Below are positions 34,702 to 43,277 of a stretch of 64,000 nucleotides of DNA, in pieces; position 1 is the first letter of the stretch, and each line of letters begins with the position of its first letter. Origin of the DNA: an uncultured Eubacteriales bacterium (GTDB taxonomy: Bacteria; Bacillota; Clostridia; Oscillospirales; Acutalibacteraceae); contig CAKSNE010000004.1 of NCBI GenBank assembly GCA_934476085.1, positions 1 through 64,000 on the forward strand, in the 5' to 3' direction. The notes beneath the pieces were generated by a model that saw only the letters and a program-made list of their open reading frames with translations, was not told where the DNA came from and ran no database searches. The position numbers were made by a program, and so were the translations under genes.

Positions 34702-36129
34702 TCACTTTAATATGCTGATAGCGTCTGCTATAGTTTTTTCCATAGCCTCTTGACCATACTTATCGACTTCAGCTTTATTTTTCTCTCCGTGGGTTAGGCA
34801 ACCTGCACCGCCGATACATCCGCCGGAACAAGCCATACCTTCAATGAAGTTTGCATTAAGCACATTTTTTGATGCTTTTAACAATGCCATTCTACATTGT
34901 TCGATACCATCACAAGAGGTTGCATTAAGCTCAAAGTTTTCATCAAGCCCTTGCTCCTTAAGTGCTTCGGCTACTGCATCAGCAAGACCGCCGCAACGAG
35001 CGAAAATTCTGCCGTAATAAGAAGCATTATCAAGTTCGCCTTCTTCGAGAGTTGTAATATCAATATCTTTACTGTCAAACAACGCTTGCAACTCTTCAAA
35101 AGTTATAACACTGTCAACATAAGGTTTAACATTTTCTTTTTGAAACTCCATCTTTTTAGCTGTGCAAGGTCCGATAAATACAACCTTTGCATTAGGAGTT
35201 GTTTCTTTAATATATCTTGCAATTTCAGCCATAGGCGAGAAATTATGAGAGATATTTTCTTTTAACTGTGGGAAGGATTTTTCTATGTAGTTTACAAAAG
35301 CAGGACAACAAGAACTTGTTAAAAATCCTTTAAGTGCCAACTCTTTAGCCTCAGAAAAAGCAACCATATCAGCACCGAGAGCGGCTTCAACAACAGTATA
35401 AAAACCAAGCTCTTTAATACCGGTAATGACCTGACCTAGATTAGCATATTTAAACTGACTTGAAATTGACGGAGCGACAACGGCATAAACCTTGTAATCT
35501 TTATTGTTATTGCTCTTTTTAATCATATCAATTACATTAATAATAAATGATTTATCGGTAATTGCACCAAACGGACATTGATAAACGCAAGCACCGCAAG
35601 AGATACATTTATTATTATCAATTCTAGCCGCCTTCGTTTCGTCCATTTTAATAGCTTTAATTTTACAAGCACGTTCGCAAGGTCTTTTATTATTAGCGAT
35701 CGCACTGTATGGACAGACTTTAGCACACATACCGCATTCAACGCATTTTGATTTATCAATATGAGCAACGTGGTTATGGTCAAATGAAATAGCGCCTCGT
35801 TTACATACGTCTTCACAACGGTGAGCAAGACATCCACGACATGCTTGTGTTACTTCATAACCGCCAACAGGACATTCATCACAGGCGATATTAATAACTT
35901 CAATTACATTCGGATTGCTTTTATCGCCACCCATTGCAATTTTAACACGCTCAGACAAAATAGCACGCTCTTTATAAACACAGCAACGCATTGTCGGAGT
36001 ATTACCCGGTACAATTGTTTTTGGAATTTCCAATAAGTTATCAAGTAAGGTATCGTTCCAAGCCTGTCTTGCAACTTCTCTAAGAACTTTATACTTTAAA
36101 TATTGCACCTTTGTGTCAAACTTTCTCAT
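34702..36129 (-). CDS. [FeFe]-hydrogenase-like protein, group B type
   Basis: Probably couples ferredoxin-type electrons to H2 chemistry in the cytoplasm. The 475-residue protein has an N-terminal cysteine-rich part with three ferredoxin-like blocks: 'CRGCLAHRCEDVCKRG', 'CVECGMCAKVCP' and 'CISCGACVYQCP'. The H-cluster domain (about 200-475) keeps all cysteine ligands: 'TSSCCPAFVNYI' (L1), 'GPCTAKKMEF' (L2) and 'GMACSGGCIGGAG' (L3). Phe replaces the Trp that follows CCP-x in classic HydA, and the clusters are arranged as in group B enzymes. It is the last gene of the operon, behind the phosphatase. H2 production, uptake or sensing cannot be told apart from sequence. Confidence 0.85.
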   Translation of the reverse strand: MRKFDTKVQYLKYKVLREVARQAWNDTLLDNLLEIPKTIVPGNTPTMRCCVYKERAILSERVKIAMGGDKSNPNVIEVINIACDECPVGGYEVTQACRGCLAHRCEDVCKRGAISFDHNHVAHIDKSKCVECGMCAKVCPYSAIANNKRPCERACKIKAIKMDETKAARIDNNKCISCGACVYQCPFGAITDKSFIINVIDMIKKSNNNKDYKVYAVVAPSISSQFKYANLGQVITGIKELGFYTVVEAALGADMVAFSEAKELALKGFLTSSCCPAFVNYIEKSFPQLKENISHNFSPMAEIARYIKETTPNAKVVFIGPCTAKKMEFQKENVKPYVDSVITFEELQALFDSKDIDITTLEEGELDNASYYGRIFARCGGLADAVAEALKEQGLDENFELNATSCDGIEQCRMALLKASKNVLNANFIEGMACSGGCIGGAGCLTHGEKNKAEVDKYGQEAMEKTIADAISILK

Positions 36130-36149
36130 AGCTTTCTCCTTTTTGTTTT

Positions 36150-37322
36150 TTAGAAATAACTTACTTTAATTCTTTTTCCCATCTTCTTTAAACATTCGGA
36201 CAATTCCTGAACAAGTTGCATTTTAATATTAAAATTAATAGGCAAATCAGGATTTTGATGAGCAGGGTTAATAGCCCTACCAACAAAAAAGTTTATGTCT
36301 GTTGCTTCTTCAAAAAGCAATCTGCTTATTTTTGAAGCACCGTCTTGTTTATAACTCCATTGCTTATACGATTCATTATCTTCAAGATAATCTTTAGCAT
36401 AAGTAACAACACGGTTTACAGTTATAACGCCTTCGGTTACAAGGTCAACCCCTTCTAATTCTGCGGTTGGCGGAATTTCAGGATCAATAAAATCCAAAGA
36501 CGGTTTAAGCGGTTTCTTTAAAAAGTTAGCCGCAATACTTGATGTAGTACCGCCGCAAATAATATGCTTACCCTCTTTTGAGAAGAAAAGCGACATCATT
36601 TTATTACAATCATTTCTGTCAGAAGGCGGACCGAATAAAATATTAAGCGGTTTTCGCTGACGAATTTTAACTGTGCAAACAGTAGTATCATCGCCCGGCT
36701 TTTGACCATAAAGCTTATAACATTCATCAAGCAAAATTGTAGAAATAGTTTTAGCGGTAAACCCAACATCATAAAAAGTTTCCAAAAACTCAATTATATT
36801 ATCACGTTCCCAGCCAAAATTAAGAGCCATACCAACGCCTGCATGAATACAGCCGTCACTCATTGCGACAAAAACATCATTTTCACAAAGTCTGATTTTA
36901 CTTGTATAAATTGTTTTACCGTCAATATTCATTTCAGTTTTTGCATAATCATAACTTTTTCCGTTACGAAGCAAAATTACCTGAGGATTATCATACTGAA
37001 TAATTTCAGCTTCTTCATTATCAATTAAATGAATAATTGTAAAAGTAGAATAGGCTACGCCTCTGACAGCGCAAACCGGTAAGGTAGCAGCAATTGTTTT
37101 AACACAATCTTCAACCGACAAGCCTTCAGCAACCATAGTTGAAATTATTTTTGAAGTAAGCGTTGACAAAATACTGGCTTTAACACCGCTTCCCAAACCA
37201 TCAGCTAAAACGATAACAGTAGAATTTTCATTCTGCTCGATAATATCAATGTGATCGCCGCACAACTGTTCACCATTTTTATTCATACTGCGGTAGCCAA
37301 TATCTGCACAAAGATTATTCAT
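36150..37322 (-). CDS. SpoIIE/PP2C-family serine phosphatase in a hydrogenase operon
   Basis: A 390-residue soluble phosphatase. The ATG at 37322 is used because it overlaps the stop of the sensory hydrogenase gene by eight bases; the longer frame to 37424 only reads inside that gene. PP2C/SpoIIE motifs are 'VIVLADGLGSGVKASILS' (metal Asp), 'FVAMSDGCIHAG' and 'GDDTTVCTVKI'. A C-terminal part of about 130 residues (from 'PLNILFGPPSDRND') has no family I recognise. Such phosphatases usually dephosphorylate anti-sigma-factor antagonists. Coupling to the hydrogenase sensor is inferred from overlap and position. Confidence 0.85.
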   Translation of the reverse strand: MNNLCADIGYRSMNKNGEQLCGDHIDIIEQNENSTVIVLADGLGSGVKASILSTLTSKIISTMVAEGLSVEDCVKTIAATLPVCAVRGVAYSTFTIIHLIDNEEAEIIQYDNPQVILLRNGKSYDYAKTEMNIDGKTIYTSKIRLCENDVFVAMSDGCIHAGVGMALNFGWERDNIIEFLETFYDVGFTAKTISTILLDECYKLYGQKPGDDTTVCTVKIRQRKPLNILFGPPSDRNDCNKMMSLFFSKEGKHIICGGTTSSIAANFLKKPLKPSLDFIDPEIPPTAELEGVDLVTEGVITVNRVVTYAKDYLEDNESYKQWSYKQDGASKISRLLFEEATDINFFVGRAINPAHQNPDLPINFNIKMQLVQELSECLKKMGKRIKVSYF

Positions 37323-38988
37323 CAGAAATCGACTCCTTAAGTTTTGTAAGCGCAATTTTTGTTTCAGCCGCAGTTTCACCCAAGAGCGAAGCAATTTCCT
37401 GAACAATACGCATCTGTTTATCAACTACCTTATCGGCAATTTCAACAGTTTGCATACTGATAGATTCTTTTTTCTCACGCTCTTTTTGTTCATCTGTAAC
37501 ATCACGCATAAGACATAGTATGTTGTTATAATCTTTAACAAAAATAACTGTTTGCTCAACATACTTATTATATTCTGCAAGGTAAACACGCTCTTCATGA
37601 ACACCTTTACCTGTTGTTAGCACATCTATAAATACTTTAGGATCAAGTATTCTTATAACCTGTTCGCCCAAAACATCAGACGAACTGTTTATATTCATAA
37701 TTTTAAGAGCCGAACGGTTAATCTGCTGAACTTCCAATTGATCGTTAAGCACCAAAATACCGTTTGGCGTATTATTAATAATTGTATCCGAAAAGTTTTC
37801 AGCTTTATCTTTTAAGAAAGGCAAGCACATAGAAAGGTCAGCCTTTCCCTGATAAATTGCTACTGCTTTTTTACGGCAAGTATCATAACCGCAAGAACCG
37901 CAGTTAAGCTCATCTTCAGGTTTGTTTTTACCCATCTTTTTAAGGATAGCTTCAATTTCAGTCTCTGAAGGCTCAGCCGATTTTTTCTGAATAGATTCAA
38001 AATTCTTTCTTATTTCATCGGAGTCAGGCATATCAACATCAAAATCTTCATTGCCTGCATTAGTAGCAATAGAAACATAATCTCTGATCGGTGTATGATG
38101 ATATTTTTCCATAACAGGACCACCGATACATGATCCGACACACGCTGACATCTCAATAAAGCAATTAGATAATTTTCCTTCAGCAATATCCTTAAGTGCA
38201 TTAATGCAATTTTCAACACCGTCAATAGCCATATATGTATAATCCTTGCTATCAAGCGCCATAGTTTTTAATATACCGCCGGTTGTCGGAAAAAATCTTG
38301 CTTTTGATTTTTCTTTAGGCTTTATTTTTTGCTCTAAAGTAATATTTTTTCTTTTAAGCCATTCTGTAAGCTGTTCAAAAGTTAAAACAGCATCACAGCT
38401 TTTATAATAATCAGCCTCATCCTTTTTAGCAACACAAGGACCTATAAAAACAGTCTTTGCATTAGGATAGCGTTTTCTTATATCCTCGCAATGTGCCTGC
38501 ATAGGCGACATTACATCAGCAAGATACGGTAACTGATTAGGAAAATACTTTTGAATTAATAAATTAACCGAATGGCAGCAAGATGTTATAATAATATCTT
38601 TTGCCTTTTCTTTAATCATTTTTTCATACTCGGTTTTAATAATAGTAGCACCGATAGCAGTTTCTTCAACTGCTGTAAATCCGAGTTTTAACAATGCATC
38701 AGTCATACCCTCAATTCCGACATTTTCATAATTAGCAATAAATGACGGAGCGAGCGAAACAACAACAGGATCGCCGCTTTGAATTAAAACTTCAACTTTT
38801 TCAGTTTCATCAGTAATCTCTTTAGCATTCTGTGGACAGACTACAAAACACTGACCGCACAAAATACACTCATTATTTACAATATGAGCCTGGTTAGCTG
38901 AAAATCTTATTGATTTTACCGGACAATGACGAATACATTTGTAGCAATTTTTACAGTTGGATTTTTTAAGCTTTAAAAAATCAGACAT
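37315..38988 (-). CDS. PAS-containing sensory [FeFe]-hydrogenase-like protein (HydS/group C type)
   Basis: Likely a redox or H2 sensor. The 557 residues run: two [4Fe-4S] motifs 'CKNCYKCIRHCP' and 'CILCGQCFVVCP' (about 11-55); an H-cluster domain (about 70-340) with 'TSCCHSVN' (L1, where His replaces the usual Pro), 'GPCVAKKDE' (L2) and 'SACVGSCIGGP' (L3), all Cys kept; a 'CGSCGYDTC' Fe-S domain (about 365-395); a PAS domain (about 405-515); and a helical C terminus. This arrangement is known for group C sensory hydrogenases. There is no kinase domain, and the overlapping next gene is a phosphatase, which may be the output. Confidence 0.88.
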   Translation of the reverse strand: MSDFLKLKKSNCKNCYKCIRHCPVKSIRFSANQAHIVNNECILCGQCFVVCPQNAKEITDETEKVEVLIQSGDPVVVSLAPSFIANYENVGIEGMTDALLKLGFTAVEETAIGATIIKTEYEKMIKEKAKDIIITSCCHSVNLLIQKYFPNQLPYLADVMSPMQAHCEDIRKRYPNAKTVFIGPCVAKKDEADYYKSCDAVLTFEQLTEWLKRKNITLEQKIKPKEKSKARFFPTTGGILKTMALDSKDYTYMAIDGVENCINALKDIAEGKLSNCFIEMSACVGSCIGGPVMEKYHHTPIRDYVSIATNAGNEDFDVDMPDSDEIRKNFESIQKKSAEPSETEIEAILKKMGKNKPEDELNCGSCGYDTCRKKAVAIYQGKADLSMCLPFLKDKAENFSDTIINNTPNGILVLNDQLEVQQINRSALKIMNINSSSDVLGEQVIRILDPKVFIDVLTTGKGVHEERVYLAEYNKYVEQTVIFVKDYNNILCLMRDVTDEQKEREKKESISMQTVEIADKVVDKQMRIVQEIASLLGETAAETKIALTKLKESISDE

Positions 38989-39001
38989 AATAAACTACCT
39001 C

Positions 39002-39250
39002 TCAAACTAATTTTTTGAGTATATTTGTTTCAAAAAAACTATTGAAATTTTCTTTTGTAACACCGGAAGTTTTTTTATCGTCAATTACAACTGTAACTCC
39101 GGCGTCGCTGCACAATCCGCAACAAAAAGAACCGGCAAGAACTACTTCATCTTCGAGATTATGCTCTTTTACAGCCGATTTAAATAACTCAACAATTTCA
39201 TGAGAGCCTTTTAAATGACAAGAACTACCTACGCAAATCTCAACAATCAT
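39002..39250 (-). CDS. [2Fe-2S] thioredoxin-like ferredoxin (NuoE C-terminal type), second copy
   Basis: An 82-residue protein starting at the inner ATG (MIVEICVGSSCHLKGS), which lines up with its neighbour; the longer frame to 39289 is less likely. Cysteines C-x4-C in 'CVGSSC' and C-x3-C in 'CCGLC' match the [2Fe-2S] site of NuoE/HydC-like proteins. An AAGGAG site is 12 bases upstream, rather far. It probably carries electrons to or from the hydrogenase-like proteins that follow by 13 bp. Confidence 0.82.
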   Translation of the reverse strand: MIVEICVGSSCHLKGSHEIVELFKSAVKEHNLEDEVVLAGSFCCGLCSDAGVTVVIDDKKTSGVTKENFNSFFETNILKKLV

Positions 39251-39293
39251 TTTTGTAACTTGCTCCTTAAATAAAAATTTTTTAAACAATTTT

Positions 39294-39327
39294 GAGAAAA
39301 TCCGGATAATAAAACCCGGATTTTCTC
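39294..39327. repeat. Inverted repeat between the two [2Fe-2S] genes
   Basis: GAGAAAATCCGG and CCGGATTTTCTC form a perfect 12-bp stem in the 102-bp gap. The U-rich part is inside the stem rather than after it, so full termination is doubtful; it may attenuate, process or stabilise the transcript. Confidence 0.65.
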
Positions 39328-39352
39328 ATTGTTTCAATTGTTTGAAAGACAG

Positions 39353-39592
39353 TTATACCTTTGCCAATATCTCTTTTTCGAAAAAGCTTTTAGTTTCATC
39401 AGGTGAAAGCGAAAATTGCTTTTCATCAATTGTTACACAAACACCGTTTTTGCAGTTACCCATACAAAAAGTACCTGCTAATTCAACCTTGTCTTTAAGC
39501 GAATTTTCATTAATAAGATACTGTAATTCCTCTACAATTTGTCTTGAACCTTTAAGGTGACAAGAGCTACCTATACAAACTGTAACTTTCAT
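39353..39592 (-). CDS. [2Fe-2S] thioredoxin-like ferredoxin (NuoE C-terminal type), first copy
   Basis: A 79-residue paralogue of the next gene. 'MKVTVCIGSSCHLKGSRQIV' and 'LAGTFCMGNCKNGVCVTIDE' supply the C-x4-C and C-x3-C cluster ligands. It follows the kinase-like gene by 23 bp. Free-standing proteins of this size often sit beside [FeFe]-hydrogenase genes as electron carriers or subunits. Confidence 0.85.
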   Translation of the reverse strand: MKVTVCIGSSCHLKGSRQIVEELQYLINENSLKDKVELAGTFCMGNCKNGVCVTIDEKQFSLSPDETKSFFEKEILAKV

Positions 39593-39615
39593 TTTATATA
39601 CTCCTTAAATGTAAA

Positions 39616-40365
39616 TTATTCGTAATCTACTACATCAACCCAAGAAAGTAGGAATTCTCTCTCTTTTGGATTTCCTTTTACAGATTGTGAAGCAGCTACG
39701 ATTGGAAGCCATTTCTGAATATACTGTTTAGCAGTATCGCTCTTTTTGCAGAACAAATCAAGATATTTTTTAGCACCGTCCAAATCACCGGCGAGTGTAA
39801 ATAAAAGATATGTTCTGGCAACATCAGCAGAAGCGTTACCTTGAGTAGCATGTGACCAGTCAAGGATATAAGCTTTGCCTTCATCAGTAATAATAATGTT
39901 TGATGGGTTAAAGTCGCCATGGCAAACTTTATTATGTTTAGGCATACCTTCAAGGCGAGTATGAAGCTCATAACGAGTAGTAGCATCAATATCAGCCTCA
40001 CAGATTTTTCTGTTCATTTTATCTTTTAATTTATTTAAAAGTGGGCACTTTTGTGCATGAACAGTCATCTGTAAATCAACGAATTTTTCAAGATACTCAT
40101 CTTTTTTATCCGGGTTTTCTTCCATAAGCTGAGCCAAAGTTTTACCTTTGATATAATCGCTTACAATAGCCCATTTTCCATCAATTGTAGTAACCTCTGC
40201 AATTTTTGGAATGTTAAGATCTGTTTCTTCAATTCTTGCCTGATTAAGAGCTTCGTTAAGAACATTAGCTTTTGAATAGTCCTTATCAAAAACCTTAATG
40301 GCTTTGTCGCCGTCAAGATAAACTGTCTTATCTGTACGAACTGCAATAACTTTGTCTAATTTCAT
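39616..40365 (-). CDS. APH/choline-kinase-like phosphotransferase
   Basis: A 249-residue kinase-fold protein. 'AIVSDYIKGKTLAQLM' forms the hinge, 'CHGDFNPSNIIITDEGKAYI' gives the catalytic loop with Asp and Asn, and 'LDWSHATQGNASADVARTYL' gives the metal-binding Asp. It belongs to the aminoglycoside phosphotransferase/choline kinase superfamily. Antibiotic resistance is not implied; the substrate could be a small metabolite or sugar. It is 18 bp behind adhE and probably co-transcribed, an association I cannot explain. Confidence 0.82.
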   Translation of the reverse strand: MKLDKVIAVRTDKTVYLDGDKAIKVFDKDYSKANVLNEALNQARIEETDLNIPKIAEVTTIDGKWAIVSDYIKGKTLAQLMEENPDKKDEYLEKFVDLQMTVHAQKCPLLNKLKDKMNRKICEADIDATTRYELHTRLEGMPKHNKVCHGDFNPSNIIITDEGKAYILDWSHATQGNASADVARTYLLFTLAGDLDGAKKYLDLFCKKSDTAKQYIQKWLPIVAASQSVKGNPKEREFLLSWVDVVDYE

Positions 40366-40383
40366 TATAGTGCCTCCCTTATA

Positions 40384-43005
40384 TTAAACTGTCTCGTAAT
40401 TACCGTAGTAAGCATTGAGATACATCTGTTTAATTTCGCTCATAAGAGGATATCTTGGATTTGCTCCGGTGCACTGGTCATCGAATGCCTGCTCGGTCAT
40501 TTCGTCAAGACGGTCTAAGAAATCTTTTTCATCAATACCATACTCTTTAATAGTTGATTTAATACCAACTCTTGCTTTGAGTTCATCAATAGCTTTGATA
40601 AGGTTTTCAAGTTTTTCGCTATCGTTTTTACCTTTGATACCGAGATAATCAGCAACTTCAGCGTAACGAGCAAGAGTATGTGGATGATCATATTGTGAGA
40701 AAGTACCCATTTTTGCCGGTACTTCAACAGCGTTAAAGCGAAGAACATGGTCAATCATAAGTGCGTTAGCAATACCGTGTGGTAAGTGGTGGAAAGCACC
40801 GAGTTTGTGAGCCATTGAGTGACAAACGCCAAGGAATGCGTTAGCAAATGCCATACCTGCCATAGTAGCAGCGTTAGCCATTTTCTCACGAGCAACAGGA
40901 TCATTTTGACCATTGTCATAAGCTCTTGGTAAATATTCAAAAATCATTTTTAATGAACGAAGTGCTAAACCGTCTGTATAATCAGTAGCGAGCATTGCAG
41001 CGTAAGCTTCAAGAGCGTGAGTTACAGCATCGATACCTGATGCAGCGGTAAGGCCTTTAGGTGCAGACATATGGAAGTCAGCATCAATGATAGCCATTTT
41101 TGGTAATAATTCATAGTCAGCAAGCGGATATTTAACACCTGTTGTTTCATCAGTAATAACAGCAAAAGGAGTAACCTCTGAACCTGTACCTGCTGATGTC
41201 GGAATAGCGATAAAGTAAGCTTTTTCGCCCATTTTAGGGAAAGTATAAACTCTCTTACGGATATCAACAAAACGCATAGCCATATCCATAAAGTCAGCTT
41301 CCGGATGTTCATACATTACCCACATAATTTTACCTGCGTCCATTGCTGAACCGCCGCCGAGTGCGATAATGCAATCAGGTTGGAAATCTCTCATTTGTTC
41401 AGCACCGCGTTTTGCACAACCAAGTGTTGGGTCCGGAGCAACATCAAAGAATGTTGTATGCTGAATACCCATTTCATCAAGTTTATCAGTAATAGGTTTT
41501 GTATAACCATTGTTATAAAGGAAGCTATCAGTAACGATAAACGCTTTCTTTTTGCCCATAACAGTTTTAAGCTCATCAAGAGCAACAGGCAAGCAACCTT
41601 TTTTCATATATACCTTTTCAGGTGCTCTGAACCAAAGCATATTTTCCCTTCTTTCAGCGACTGTTTTAATGTTGATAAGGTGTTTAACACCAACGTTTTC
41701 GGATACAGAGTTACCACCCCAAGAACCGCAACCAAGAGTAAGAGATGGAGCAAGTTTGAAGTTGTAAAGGTCACCGATACCGCCCTGTGAAGAAGGAGTA
41801 TTAACTAAGATACGGCAAGTTTTCATTCTTTCGCCGAATGTATCAATTTTTTCTCTTTCAGTAACAGCGTTTACATAAAGTGATGATGTATGACCGTAAC
41901 CGCCGTCAGCAATTAAGTGTTCTGCTTTGTCCAATGCATCTTCAAAAGATTTAGCTTTATACATAGCAAGAACCGGAGATAATTTTTCATGAGCGAATTC
42001 TTCGCTAATATCAACAGAATCAACTTCACCGATAATGATTTTAGTTGCTTCAGGAACTTTAACGCCGGCTAAAGCTGCGATTGTATGAGCTTTTTGACCA
42101 ACAATTTTAGCGTTAAGAGCACCGTTGATAATAATAGTTTTTCTAACTTTTTCAGTTTCTTCTTTATTTAAGAAGTAGCAGCCTCTGGCTTTAAATTCAT
42201 CTTTAACTGCTTTATAAACTTTATCAAGAACGATAACTGATTGTTCAGAAGCACAAATCATACCGTTATCAAAAGTTTTTGAATGAATAATTGAGTTTAC
42301 TGCAAGAATTACATCAGCAGTATCATCGATAATAGCAGGAGTATTACCGGCACCAACACCTAATGCAGGAGTACCGCTTGAGTAAGCAGCTTTAACCATG
42401 CCCGGACCGCCTGTTGCAAGGATAATATCTGATTCTTTCATAAGCAAGTTTGTTAAATCAAGGCTAGGAACATCAATCCAGTTAATAATACCTTCAGGAG
42501 CACCTGCTTTAACAGCAGCTTCCAAAACAACTTTTGCAGCAGCAATTGTTGATTCTTTTGCTCTTGGGTGAGGGCTGATAATAATACCGTTTCTTGTTTT
42601 AAGAGAAATCAAAGTTTTGAAAATTGCAGTTGAGGTTGGGTTTGTTGTAGGAATAACTGCACCGACAACACCGATAGGTTCAGCAATTTTTGTTGTACCA
42701 TAAGCGGTATCTGTTTCAAGAACACCGCAAGTTTTTGTGTTTTTATAAGCGTTGTAGATATATTCAGCAGCATAATGGTTTTTAATAACCTTATCTTCAA
42801 CGATACCCATTCCTGTTTCTTCTACTGCCTTTTTAGCAAGAGGAATTCTCTGACCGTTAGCAGCAATTGCAGCAGCTTTGAAGATTTTGTCAACTTGCTC
42901 TTGAGTATAAGTAGCAAATTTTTTCTGTGCCTCTCTTACTTGTGCAAGAGCAGCTTCAAATGTTTCAATACTGTCTACAATTTCGTATTTTTTTTGGCTG
43001 TCCAT
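40384..43005 (-). CDS. adhE: Bifunctional acetaldehyde-CoA/alcohol dehydrogenase
   Basis: Reduces acetyl-CoA to ethanol in two NADH-consuming steps and forms spirosomes in relatives. The 873-residue length is standard. The N-terminal aldehyde dehydrogenase half (about 1-440) has the catalytic Cys in 'DNGMICASEQSVIV'. The C-terminal iron-dependent alcohol dehydrogenase half (about 455-873) shows 'LGGGSAMDAGKIMWV' and the iron-ligand His residues in 'CHSMAHKLGAFHHLPHG'. A Rex site overlaps its promoter (43058-43085), giving NADH-linked control. It is the first gene of a seven-gene co-directional set ending in the hydrogenase. Confidence 0.98.
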   Translation of the reverse strand: MDSQKKYEIVDSIETFEAALAQVREAQKKFATYTQEQVDKIFKAAAIAANGQRIPLAKKAVEETGMGIVEDKVIKNHYAAEYIYNAYKNTKTCGVLETDTAYGTTKIAEPIGVVGAVIPTTNPTSTAIFKTLISLKTRNGIIISPHPRAKESTIAAAKVVLEAAVKAGAPEGIINWIDVPSLDLTNLLMKESDIILATGGPGMVKAAYSSGTPALGVGAGNTPAIIDDTADVILAVNSIIHSKTFDNGMICASEQSVIVLDKVYKAVKDEFKARGCYFLNKEETEKVRKTIIINGALNAKIVGQKAHTIAALAGVKVPEATKIIIGEVDSVDISEEFAHEKLSPVLAMYKAKSFEDALDKAEHLIADGGYGHTSSLYVNAVTEREKIDTFGERMKTCRILVNTPSSQGGIGDLYNFKLAPSLTLGCGSWGGNSVSENVGVKHLINIKTVAERRENMLWFRAPEKVYMKKGCLPVALDELKTVMGKKKAFIVTDSFLYNNGYTKPITDKLDEMGIQHTTFFDVAPDPTLGCAKRGAEQMRDFQPDCIIALGGGSAMDAGKIMWVMYEHPEADFMDMAMRFVDIRKRVYTFPKMGEKAYFIAIPTSAGTGSEVTPFAVITDETTGVKYPLADYELLPKMAIIDADFHMSAPKGLTAASGIDAVTHALEAYAAMLATDYTDGLALRSLKMIFEYLPRAYDNGQNDPVAREKMANAATMAGMAFANAFLGVCHSMAHKLGAFHHLPHGIANALMIDHVLRFNAVEVPAKMGTFSQYDHPHTLARYAEVADYLGIKGKNDSEKLENLIKAIDELKARVGIKSTIKEYGIDEKDFLDRLDEMTEQAFDDQCTGANPRYPLMSEIKQMYLNAYYGNYETV

Positions 43006-43057
43006 ATTGTATCTCCTTCATTTAAATAATATTTTATACGAGAATATATATTGACTT

Positions 43058-43085
43058 ATCATAAAGTCTGTTAATATTTTAACAA
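43058..43085 (-). promoter_or_regulatory. Promoter of adhE
   Basis: Minus strand -35 TTGTTA (43080-43085), 16-base spacer and -10 TATGAT (43058-43063). The -35 and spacer lie inside the Rex-like site. The region 43086-43244 upstream is AT-rich with no gene. Confidence 0.65.
43068..43085. promoter_or_regulatory. Rex-binding site before adhE
   Basis: On the minus strand TTGTTAA-AATA-TTAACAG matches the Rex consensus TTGTTAA-N4-TTAACAA at all but the last base. Rex leaves such sites when NADH is high, so adhE would be induced under reductant excess. The rex gene itself is not in the window. Confidence 0.85.
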
Positions 43086-43244
43086 ACTTTTATGTTGATG
43101 TAAAATATCAAAAATAAATATAAGTATATTATATTTGATATATCTATTATACTATTAATTTATAAATAAGTAAAGACATAAAAATAAACAAAATATAAAC
43201 ATAATTTTTTAAAAATAATACAAAAAACTCGTTAAAAATATATC

Positions 43245-43275
43245 AAAAAAGGACGAATAAAATCCGTCCTTTTTA
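43245..43275 (-). terminator. Terminator of the dnaX-ftsH gene group
   Basis: Hairpin AAAAAAGGACG / CGTCCTTTTT around ATTTTATTC-like loop sequence, three bases past the ftsH stop. Confidence 0.82.
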
Positions 43276-43277
43276 AA

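Noticed and set aside
37323..37424. A longer N terminus of the SpoIIE-type phosphatase
   Set aside because: It lies fully inside the sensory hydrogenase coding end, is rich in Leu, Arg and Lys as out-of-frame reads often are, and the inner ATG gives a tight eight-base overlap.
39616..40365. Aminoglycoside resistance gene
   Set aside because: The kinase fold is that of APH/choline kinases in general; nothing indicates an antibiotic substrate, and the setting is metabolic.
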